Source: Furfurilactobacillus milii (GTDB lineage Bacteria > Bacillota > Bacilli > Lactobacillales > Lactobacillaceae). From it: a stretch of 64,000 nt of DNA. Of the stretch, positions 46,473 to 53,753 are shown one piece after another. A model generated the notes under the pieces. It was not told where the DNA came from. It saw only the letters and a list, made by a program, of their open reading frames with translations, and did no database searches. How positions within the stretch are numbered: position 1 is the stretch's first letter; each line of letters starts with the position of its first letter. Where the stretch lies: NCBI RefSeq assembly GCF_021654115.1, contig NZ_JAIWJF010000001.1, forward strand, positions 248,001 through 312,000, in the 5' to 3' direction. A program made the translations under genes and the position numbers.

Positions 46473-48160
46473 GTTTTAGATGTATGTCAGATCAATAGGG
46501 TTAAGAACGATTTCATTTCTTTTGAGACAGCCGAAACAGTTTTAGATGTATGTCAGATCAATAGGGTTAAGAACTTTTTATAAAACAGTTTGGCCGAATA
46601 CCAAGTTTTAGATGTATGTCAGATCAATAGGGTTAAGAACGTAAAATACGTCGTTTCTAATGATTGGCTTGTTTTAGATGTATGTCAGATCAATAGGGTT
46701 AAGAACGAATATTTTGCGTAAATGCCCTCCCGTTCTGTTTTAGATGTATGTCAGATCAATAGGGTTAAGAACTACAGCCGTCATTTCGCTGTTAACAGCT
46801 TTGTTTTAGATGTATGTCAGATCAATAGGGTTAAGAACCTGCCAAACAGTGGGCTGATCAGGGCATACGTTTTAGATGTATGTCAGATCAATAGGGTTAA
46901 GAACTGGCGTTGAACTTTGACCAACTAAGACTAGGTTTTAGATGTATGTCAGATCAATAGGGTTAAGAACGATGCGGTCGGGATTCAAGCCATATCAGCA
47001 GTTTTAGATGTATGTCAGATCAATAGGGTTAAGAACACTATCAGGTGCCGATCCATTAAGTGCTATGTTTTAGATGTATGTCAGATCAATAGGGTTAAGA
47101 ACCGAATTGATAATGAGGTAAAGCAACGGGGAGTTTTAGATGTATGTCAGATCAATAGGGTTAAGAACGACGGTAACAAGTCACTTGCTATAACAGCTGT
47201 TTTAGATGTATGTCAGATCAATAGGGTTAAGAACTTATAATTTCAACTTTGCTAGTAATGTCGCGTTTTAGATGTATGTCAGATCAATAGGGTTAAGAAC
47301 CCGGTGATGCTATCTCGTGCCATCCATATAGTTTTAGATGTATGTCAGATCAATAGGGTTAAGAACTTGCGGCCTGTGCGGCCATCTGTTCAGCCTGTTT
47401 TAGATGTATGTCAGATCAATAGGGTTAAGAACTCCGGCATGTGGGTTAATAGTAGCCAGGGAGTTTTAGATGTATGTCAGATCAATAGGGTTAAGAACCA
47501 AGCTGGTTGGATTAATCTTGACGGCAGTGTTTTAGATGTATATCAGATCAATAGGGTTAAGAACATTCGAACCACCATTTAAGTACACCAGTCAGTTTTA
47601 GATGTATGTCAGATCAATAGGGTTAAGAACTACAAATTAGAAACGGATTTCGTGAAAGAGGTTTTAGATGTATGTCAGATCAATAGGGTTAAGAACTCCC
47701 ACGTCCTGTTAACCAACGTTGAGCCGGTTTTAGATGTATGTCAGATCAATAGGGTTAAGAACGCGAATTGTTGCAAGTTAGCACGAGAGGGCGTTTTAGA
47801 TGTATGTCAGATCAATAGGGTTAAGAACTGATGGTAGTCACTATATCATCACACACGAGTTTTAGATGTATGTCAGATCAATAGGGTTAAGAACCCCGCC
47901 TAGCAACGTTTGTCATCGCTAGGCGTTTTAGATGTATGTCAGATCAATAGGGTTAAGAACGTGAGAATCAATAAACATATCCGCAATCATGTTTTAGATG
48001 TATGTCAGATCAATAGGGTTAAGAACAAAAACTTCCGTTACCGATAGCACTCCGAAGTTTTAGATGTATGTCAGATCAATAGGGTTAAGAACTTGGACGA
48101 GAAGTTATTTGCTCGCTTCATGGTTTTAGATGTATATCAGATCATCAAGAGGGTTAAGAA
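46473..48160 (+). CRISPR. Type II-A CRISPR array, 26 repeats, 25 spacers
   Basis: 25 regular 36-base repeats (starting GTTTTAGATGTATGTCAG and ending AATAGGGTTAAGAAC) lie at exact 66-base steps from 46473 to 48057, with 30-base spacers. The repeat at 47529 has GTATATCAG instead of GTATGTCAG. A 26th repeat at 48123-48160 is degenerate (GTATATCAG, 3-base insertion, changed end) and marks the leader-distal side. The 24 spacers between regular repeats and the 25th before the degenerate one all differ. GTTTTAGA at the repeat start matches the tracrRNA orientation, so crRNAs are read from the plus strand. Confidence 0.98.
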
Positions 48161-48180
48161 AAGGGGGGTAATACGAGGTT

Positions 48181-48198
48181 GTTTTAGATGTATATTAG
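48181..48198 (+). repeat. Half CRISPR repeat remnant
   Basis: GTTTTAGATGTATATTAG matches the first half of the repeat; the second half is lost. It lies 20 bases after the degenerate terminal repeat. Confidence 0.75.
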
Positions 48199-48385
48199 GT
48201 TCGCAGGTGAAAAAATCAAGCTATCAAATGACTACAAATTTTTACGCTTATGGAAAATCTAATGGAGTAATGAAACAAAATCATTAGTTTAATTACTATG
48301 TTTGATCAAATTTTTGGTTAGATAAAGGTATAAAATGAATATAGAGGCTTCATGTTTATGATGCCCTTACATTAAATCTAGCAAT
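48199..48385. other. AT-rich gap in the array tail
   Basis: No gene or repeat is visible. A TATAAAAT box at 48330-48337, with no good -35, could start the transcript of the isolated repeat unit downstream. The stretch is more AT-rich than the array and looks like decayed or inserted sequence. Confidence 0.4.
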
Positions 48386-48499
48386 TTGGACGATAGATGA
48401 TATATCGTGTTACAGGTTTTAGATGTATGTCAGATCAATAGGGTTAAAGTTTTGCTAGGTTAAGAGGCGTTCGAAAAAAGAAATTTCGAACGCTTTTTT
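48386..48499 (+). ncRNA. Isolated crRNA-like unit with terminator
   Basis: A 30-base spacer-like segment (48386-48415, containing ACGATA/TATCGT arms) is followed by a repeat that is identical to the array over 32 bases (48416-48447) and then diverges. A strong terminator, GCGTTCGAAA with TTTCGAACGC and TTTTTT, ends at 48499. It is about 225 bases beyond the last array-phase repeat. It may simply be the old array end cut off by an insertion, or an independent small RNA. Confidence 0.55.
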
Positions 48500-48798
48500 A
48501 TTTGAAATGAATTTTGATTTAAGTAAAGTTCATTAGTTAAATTGTCTGGTGATTTTTTTGCTTTTTTAGATAGCTAGTATTAAAAGGGTATGCGAAAATG
48601 TTTTTTTACTTCGTTTTTTTGAAATATTCGATATCGATTTGTGATGTGAGATAAATTCTGCTAGCGGATTGTTGAGTTAGCGTGCTTAAAACCTGGCAAT
48701 CATCTTTGCCCAATAATTCACAATTGTGGCACTCTCCAATAAATAAAGTTACAATCAGAGATAGATCAATAACATATCATTGTTACAGGGGCGATATT
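48500..48798. other. AT-rich intergenic region
   Basis: No gene is supported here. It must contain the promoter of the gene at 48799. The block 48760-48789 (GATAGAT...CATATCATTGTTACAGG) resembles the spacer-like segment at 48392-48416. Confidence 0.4.
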
Positions 48799-49218
48799 AT
48801 GAGAAAGGCTTTCATTTATTTGTCGACTGATGGTAGTTCTACTTCTTTAGAAATTAATGAATTCATCCTGAAGTTTTTTATTAATCACGCAAACGTCATC
48901 AATTTGGTGATTGGTTTTTCGGCATTCGATGACGCGCATTATTTGAGTACTGAAGGGAAAAAAGACAATTATAATACTAACCTTCTATCGCGTGCAGATT
49001 TGGTTATTTTAGAAGATTCATATATAGACGCAAATATTGCTGGCCTACACGAGCTGGCAAAAGGGTTGTATAAAAGTACAATCTTGTTAAATCGTTTTGG
49101 TCTGAATTCGGGAATTTTAGATCTGGGAGACCTAGATTTAAATTTTGAATATAAAGACAAACGTGATTTATTAAAAATTATGAGGAGAATCGTTAAAGAA
49201 AATAATTTGAATTCTTGA
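48799..49218 (+). CDS. Orphan gene of unknown function beside the CRISPR array
   Basis: 139 residues from the ATG of MRKAFIYL (ribosome site AGGGG); longer upstream readings lack a site. No family recognised with confidence. The order SRADLVILEDSYIDANIAGLHELAKGLYKSTILLNRFG (read in parts: ADLVIL, then D-N--GLHELA, then K-TILL) resembles the active-site helix region of nucleoside 2-deoxyribosyltransferase-like and related Rossmann folds, where the Glu of the HELA-like motif is catalytic. This is weak, by-eye similarity. AT-rich with Leu/Ile/Asn-rich codons, unlike the flanking transporters, so probably acquired with the CRISPR island. Confidence 0.7.
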   Translation: MRKAFIYLSTDGSSTSLEINEFILKFFINHANVINLVIGFSAFDDAHYLSTEGKKDNYNTNLLSRADLVILEDSYIDANIAGLHELAKGLYKSTILLNRFGLNSGILDLGDLDLNFEYKDKRDLLKIMRRIVKENNLNS

Positions 49219-49294
49219 GAATAGAAAAGTGAACTTTATGGCCTTCATAAAGGGTTTCAATGTATTGTATGTCTCAGTTGTTACTAGTACTGTT

Positions 49295-50170
49295 TTATCT
49301 CGCCGATAACACCAACCCGCCAATAGTCAGCACGATTCCGACAATCATCGCCGGTGTAATTGGTTCCTTCAGTATGAGCCACGCGGCGATTACCGTGACG
49401 ACGGGGACGAGGTACAGGTAGATGCTGGCCTGTACAGGACCGAGTTTTTGCACGACAAAGGTCCATAGCAGAAAACATAGCGCGGAGGCGCCCAACCCTA
49501 AGAACACAATGTTGGCCAGGTTTAGTGGTTCTGCTAGGGTGGAAAGATTAATGCTGCCGTGGGTCAGCCAGAAAATCGGCAGAATGAAAATGATACCGTA
49601 CATAAATGTGCGTCGCGTCATTTGAAACGAATTGTAGTGAAAAGTGTTCATGCGTGTCACAATATATGAATACAATGCCCAAACGACGGCCGCTAATAAT
49701 GCCAATATATCACCAATGATGCCGCCATGACCGCTGCCACCGGTTCCATTAAATGAAATGAGTGCGATGCCGGCGATTGCCAACACGAAACCGGCCATGA
49801 AACTACCTGATAATCGTTTGTGATCAAGCACAGCGGACAAAATGGCGATGAAGAGCGGAGAAATGGAGACGATGACCCCAATGTTGGCAGCCAGCGTGTA
49901 TGTTAGTGCTAGATTTTCGCACAAGTAATAAAGTGAAATTCCTAGCAAACCGGCAAGTGCAAACGTGCCTTCACGTTTCCACGACGTAAACTTAAAAATT
50001 TTCGGATAAATGAGGAATAATGCGATTGCGCCAATGATAAAACGAATGAGTAAAATTTCTACCGGCTGAAAACTGCGTAACAGTACTTTTGTTGAAATAA
50101 ACGTTGTACCCCACAGAAAAATGGTAATGAGTGCCCCAATATGGCCACTTAATGATGATGTCTTTTTCAT
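49295..50170 (-). CDS. EamA/DMT-family transporter
   Basis: 291 residues, ten membrane helices in two EamA repeats: IGALITIFLWGTTFISTKVLL opens the first, and IIGDILALLAAVVWALYSYIVTRM opens the second. The final SIYLYLVPVVTVIAAWLILKEPIT motif is typical. Substrates of this family are metabolites or amino acids; none can be chosen here. Monocistronic. Confidence 0.87.
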   Translation of the reverse strand: MKKTSSLSGHIGALITIFLWGTTFISTKVLLRSFQPVEILLIRFIIGAIALFLIYPKIFKFTSWKREGTFALAGLLGISLYYLCENLALTYTLAANIGVIVSISPLFIAILSAVLDHKRLSGSFMAGFVLAIAGIALISFNGTGGSGHGGIIGDILALLAAVVWALYSYIVTRMNTFHYNSFQMTRRTFMYGIIFILPIFWLTHGSINLSTLAEPLNLANIVFLGLGASALCFLLWTFVVQKLGPVQASIYLYLVPVVTVIAAWLILKEPITPAMIVGIVLTIGGLVLSAR

Positions 50171-50265
50171 GATGCCCGCCTTTTACACTGATATTATTCA
50201 ACGCTATCATGCTGTTGCTACAATTGTAAACACCGTTTGGGAACATTGCGTCTTTCTCTCTCACT

Positions 50266-50280
50266 AGAAAACGTTTACAA
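50266..50280 (-). promoter_or_regulatory. CcpA cre box
   Basis: Minus strand TTGTAAACGTTTTCT fits WTGNAANCGNWNNCW exactly. It lies 63 bases before the immunity-like gene. Confidence 0.65.
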
Positions 50281-50342
50281 TAAGAAATATAGCGTTATGC
50301 AACAATACGCTTTTATTAATACTTAAAAGGAGCAGTCATTAT

Positions 50343-50705
50343 ATGAGTTCAGACAAGGATTTAACAGTTAGAGCAAACGCAAAGCAATACATAGATGATT
50401 TATACAACCAGTTGATTGTTCGTAAAGATCAGTCGTCGGAATTACGGGACATCACAGATGTGTTATTACAGTCATACAAGAAAATGGATGATGTCAAAAA
50501 TCCCGAAGCACTGGTTAACAGACTCGTCAACTATATTAGAAGTCAGGCGCTGAAGGCTAAGATTCATTTCCCATCCGACCAAGAAAATCTGGTTATTGAA
50601 CTGGAGACGATTGGTCAAAAGGCAGGGCTAAATGGCGTCTACATGGCAGATTACTCTGACAAATCACAATTCTACAGCCTGTTAGAAAAGATTCCTAAGC
50701 GGTAA
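50343..50705 (+). CDS. Bacteriocin immunity-like protein (orphan)
   Basis: 120 residues, all helical and soluble, with the helix pattern of the enterocin A immunity family: YIDDLYNQLIVRKDQSSELRDITDVLLQSYKKMD, then NPEALVNRLVNYIRSQALKAKIHFPSDQENLVIELETIGQKAGL (given in parts here as the helix 2-3 region). Such proteins protect against pediocin-like bacteriocins by binding the Man-PTS/bacteriocin complex. No bacteriocin gene is nearby, so it would be an orphan immunity gene. An exact cre box upstream suggests sugar-dependent expression. Confidence 0.65.
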   Translation: MSSDKDLTVRANAKQYIDDLYNQLIVRKDQSSELRDITDVLLQSYKKMDDVKNPEALVNRLVNYIRSQALKAKIHFPSDQENLVIELETIGQKAGLNGVYMADYSDKSQFYSLLEKIPKR

Positions 50706-50724
50706 AAAGTAATTTTGAGACATA

Positions 50725-50764
50725 AAAATAGTGGTCATCCAACATTTTGGATGATCACTATTTT
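50725..50764. terminator. Bidirectional terminator
   Basis: AAAATAGTGGTCATCC pairs with GGATGATCACTATTTT around an 8-base loop, between convergent genes. Confidence 0.85.
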
Positions 50765-50800
50765 CAGTTACTACTCAAATTTAATGTATCTTGTTAAAAC

Positions 50801-51973
50801 TTATTTAGCGTCGTAAGCTGCTTGGAAGATCTTGATGATATCTTCTTTAGTACCCTTACGAGGGTTGGAGAAAGCGTTCCCATCCTTCAAGGCGTTTTCG
50901 GCCATCAATTCAAAGTCTTCAGGTTTTGCACCAATTTCCTTGATGGACTTTGGAATACCAACATCTTGTGACATTTGCTTCATGGCCTTGATGGACAATT
51001 CAGCGGCGTCACGAGTTGACAAACCATCAGTGTTTTCGCCCATGATCTTAGCTAATTCAGCAAAGCGTTCTGGGTCAGCAACGATATTGTATTCTTCAAC
51101 GTAAGGCAATAGCAATGCACAGCAGACACCATGTGGGGCGTCATATTGACCACCAAGTTGGTGAGCCATGGCGTGAACGTAACCTAAGTTAGCATTGTTG
51201 AAGGCCATTCCGGCTAACATTTCAGCTTCAACCATCTTAGTACGAGCTTCCAGGTTGTGACCATTTGCAACGGCTTCACGTAAGGAAGTTTCGATCAATT
51301 TGATCGCTTCGATACATTGTGATTCTGTGATTGGGTTGTGGTCAACGGAAACGTAAGGTTCGATGGATTGAACGAAGGCATCCATCCCAGTTGCGGCAGT
51401 TAAACCGGCTGGTACGTCCAACATCAGAGTTGGGTCGTTGAAGGAAACCAACGGAATGTTACGCCATGAAACAACAACGAACTTCAAGTGTGTTTCTTCG
51501 TTCGTGATAACGGCGTGACGGGTCAATTCTGAACCAGTTCCGGCAGTCGTGTTAACGGCAATCAATGGTGGTAAAGCCTTGTCCAAGGTTTCAATACCGG
51601 CCAACTTAGTAATGTCGTCACCGTTTGTCAGGATGATACCGGCACCTTTACCAGTATCATGAGCAGAACCACCACCGACAGTGATGATTGAGTCGGCACC
51701 AGATTCTTCATATAACTTCTTAACTTCTTTAATATTACGGATCTTCGGGTTTGGTTCAACATTGTTGTAAACAACGTAATCAACGCCAGCTTTGTCCAAT
51801 GAAGCCAAAGTTTGTTGAACGGCACCATCTTTCAAACCTTCCAAAAACTTGTCAGTGACGATAACAGGTTTCTTCATGCCTAACATCTTGGCACGGTCAC
51901 CAATCTTTTCAATGACACCAGGGCCAAAGAAATTAACACTTGGCATTAAGAAATCGTAACTACGTTCAGCCAT
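50801..51973 (-). CDS. Iron-containing alcohol dehydrogenase
   Basis: 390 residues of Fe-ADH (type III) family. NAD-binding GGGSAHDTGKGAG, the motif TTAGTGSELTRHAVIT, and metal ligands in the HAMAHQLGGQYDAPHGVCCALLLPYVEEYN region (His residues) are visible. It is close to 1,3-propanediol or 4-hydroxybutyrate-type dehydrogenases of lactobacilli, but the substrate is not certain. Start at MAERSY after GAAGG. Codon use is strongly biased, indicating high expression. Rex-like TTGTGAA/TTCACAA motifs and a cre-like box upstream fit redox and carbon control. Confidence 0.9.
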   Translation of the reverse strand: MAERSYDFLMPSVNFFGPGVIEKIGDRAKMLGMKKPVIVTDKFLEGLKDGAVQQTLASLDKAGVDYVVYNNVEPNPKIRNIKEVKKLYEESGADSIITVGGGSAHDTGKGAGIILTNGDDITKLAGIETLDKALPPLIAVNTTAGTGSELTRHAVITNEETHLKFVVVSWRNIPLVSFNDPTLMLDVPAGLTAATGMDAFVQSIEPYVSVDHNPITESQCIEAIKLIETSLREAVANGHNLEARTKMVEAEMLAGMAFNNANLGYVHAMAHQLGGQYDAPHGVCCALLLPYVEEYNIVADPERFAELAKIMGENTDGLSTRDAAELSIKAMKQMSQDVGIPKSIKEIGAKPEDFELMAENALKDGNAFSNPRKGTKEDIIKIFQAAYDAK

Positions 51974-51994
51974 AACTGAAAAACCTTCTTTCAT

Positions 51995-52030
51995 TATTTG
52001 TGAAAACATTTAACAACTCATTCACAAATA
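51995..52030. promoter_or_regulatory. Inverted repeat with Rex-like half-sites
   Basis: TATTTGTGAA (51995-52004) and TTCACAAATA (52021-52030) are perfectly inverted, 16 bases apart. More ATTCACAAA/ATTCACAAG half-sites follow at 52075 and 52161. The arms match the halves of the Rex operator, though the spacing is not the standard one. Confidence 0.45.
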
Positions 52031-52131
52031 AACTATAACTATAAAAATTACAATTATCAAGACCATTTTTAACGATTCACAAACTCGATTATTTCAAGGG
52101 TTATATGCTAGTTATTGCCTTGCTGTTTTCA

Positions 52132-52146
52132 CGGAATCGCTTTCAT
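52132..52146 (-). promoter_or_regulatory. cre-like box upstream of the alcohol dehydrogenase
   Basis: Minus strand ATGAAAGCGATTCCG matches the cre consensus except for the last base. Confidence 0.5.
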
Positions 52147-52239
52147 AGATAATAAACAAAATTCACAAGCGTGACTATTTATTTGTTGCGTAATTTAACT
52201 GTTAACAAACAATACACATTTGAAATAGTGGCGCTATTT

Positions 52240-53484
52240 TTAAGAAACGAGCTGTTTGAGACCTCTTAATGTTGAAATGATTTGGTATTTTGCTGGTCGT
52301 AAAATCTTGGTAAATTCACCAATTTCTTCCGCTGGATAACCATTAAATCCTTTTTTGAACTCAAACACGCCATCAGAGCCATCGAACTCACCGGCAATAC
52401 CGAGAAAATTGTAGGTTTGGATGTGTTGGTTGATTGCTTTGTGCATCATGGCATCTTGAATGAGAAATGGGCCACGAAACATCTTGAATTCTTCGTTTGT
52501 GTAACTGAAAACATAGTCCATTTCTTGTGGTTGGCTGATAAACATTGCGCCGGCGATATTTAACGTCGTGCCATATTCGTCAGCAAACATTTTAGCCTGG
52601 GCGATTTTTCGGGTGTGATTGTTTGATTGCCGTTTGAGTTCAGCAATCTTGGCTTCATTGTAGCCTTTACGCTTGGCGGTCAGTTCTCTTATTTGTGCAT
52701 CGTTGTGCGTGATTTTTTTCTGATAAATGGCAATATAATTGTCCAAATTCAGTTCAGCTACGACAAACTGGACGCGGTTGCCATACGTTTCAAAAGCATC
52801 TTGGTAATAAGCGAGTGACTTGTCTTTAAAGTGCAGTCGATCAGCCGTTTTATTGGTGTTGTATTTAAATTCACTGAGTTCATCAAACGGAATTTGTCGG
52901 AGGGTGACGCCAAACTCTTTGGCCTTATTAAGGTTATAGCGTGCTTTAGAACTGTAACTTTTGGTCAAGGTATCAGCGTTCAAGTGACTTAGATCCTTTT
53001 TATAAACGTAGTGATTAGCATGTGCAGCGGTCTTATACCCAACTGACTTGAAGTCAGCGTAACGGTAGCCGATTTCGGAGAGTGCTTGCGTTAGTGCTTC
53101 ATTTTGCGAATCAATGATTGTGCCGTCGTTATCCAGAACGTGACAGTCTAGATTCGGCACGAGTTTCAATTCGAGTCCTTGATGCTGAAAGGCATATTGC
53201 TCCAAGTCGGCAAGAAAGACGCGTAGTCGGGCGACACTGACTTTATTTGGTGCAATCACTGGTCCACCGTATACTTCGAACCGATAACCGAAATGAATTT
53301 TTCGACCAACCAATAGTGCGGCCATAACTAATTCATTGTCTTCATATAGGCCACGAAACGTGGTGAGGTTATGTGCCCGTAATAAGAGTCGTTGTTGCCA
53401 GATGGTTTGATAAAAATTCCCGGTGGGACAATGTTGTTCAAACGACATAAATTCGGTAGGATCGATTTCTTTTACAGTTAACAT
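52240..53484 (-). CDS. FemABX-family aminoacyltransferase (peptidoglycan bridge)
   Basis: 414 residues. Two GNAT-like domains with a helical arm: CPTGNFYQTIWQQ at the start, RFEVYGGPVIAPNK, KSYSSKARYNLNKAKEFGVTLRQI, the charged coiled arm (NDAQIRELTAKRKGYNEAKIAELKRQ) and a C-terminal FLGIAGEFDGSDGVFEFKKGFNGYPAEEIGEF. FemX-type enzymes add amino acids from tRNA to the lipid II stem peptide. ATG chosen 7 bases after GGAGG, not the TTG two codons before. Confidence 0.88.
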   Translation of the reverse strand: MLTVKEIDPTEFMSFEQHCPTGNFYQTIWQQRLLLRAHNLTTFRGLYEDNELVMAALLVGRKIHFGYRFEVYGGPVIAPNKVSVARLRVFLADLEQYAFQHQGLELKLVPNLDCHVLDNDGTIIDSQNEALTQALSEIGYRYADFKSVGYKTAAHANHYVYKKDLSHLNADTLTKSYSSKARYNLNKAKEFGVTLRQIPFDELSEFKYNTNKTADRLHFKDKSLAYYQDAFETYGNRVQFVVAELNLDNYIAIYQKKITHNDAQIRELTAKRKGYNEAKIAELKRQSNNHTRKIAQAKMFADEYGTTLNIAGAMFISQPQEMDYVFSYTNEEFKMFRGPFLIQDAMMHKAINQHIQTYNFLGIAGEFDGSDGVFEFKKGFNGYPAEEIGEFTKILRPAKYQIISTLRGLKQLVS

Positions 53485-53658
53485 AGGCAAACCTCCATCA
53501 AATCAAGATTAGATTCACTATCGGGGTTCGACCTTTAAATGGCCTTAAAGTTGATTATTAAAACGGTAACAGGAAATTTTTTTAAGAAAGTTATCAGTAG
53601 TTTTAAAAGATGGTGACCTAACTATGCCCCGGAAATATTAATACTGTTATTTATTGAA

Positions 53659-53673
53659 ATGAAAACGTTTTTA
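53659..53673 (+). promoter_or_regulatory. cre-like box upstream of the beta-glucosidase
   Basis: ATGAAAACGTTTTTA matches the cre consensus with one mismatch, about 80 bases before the GH3 start. Nothing else can be named in 53491-53753. Confidence 0.45.
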
Positions 53674-53753
53674 ATGCGAGCGCTGTTTGCTGCGGTTTAG
53701 CATGTGTCTGAAAAGACGATTGTTAAACATATCTGACAAATGGGGTGCGAAAA

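Noticed and set aside
46722-48287. Open frames across the CRISPR array coding for repeated VLDVCQINRVKN
   Set aside because: The 66-base unit is a multiple of three, so the repeat keeps one frame open. There is no ribosome site or protein logic; it is the array itself.
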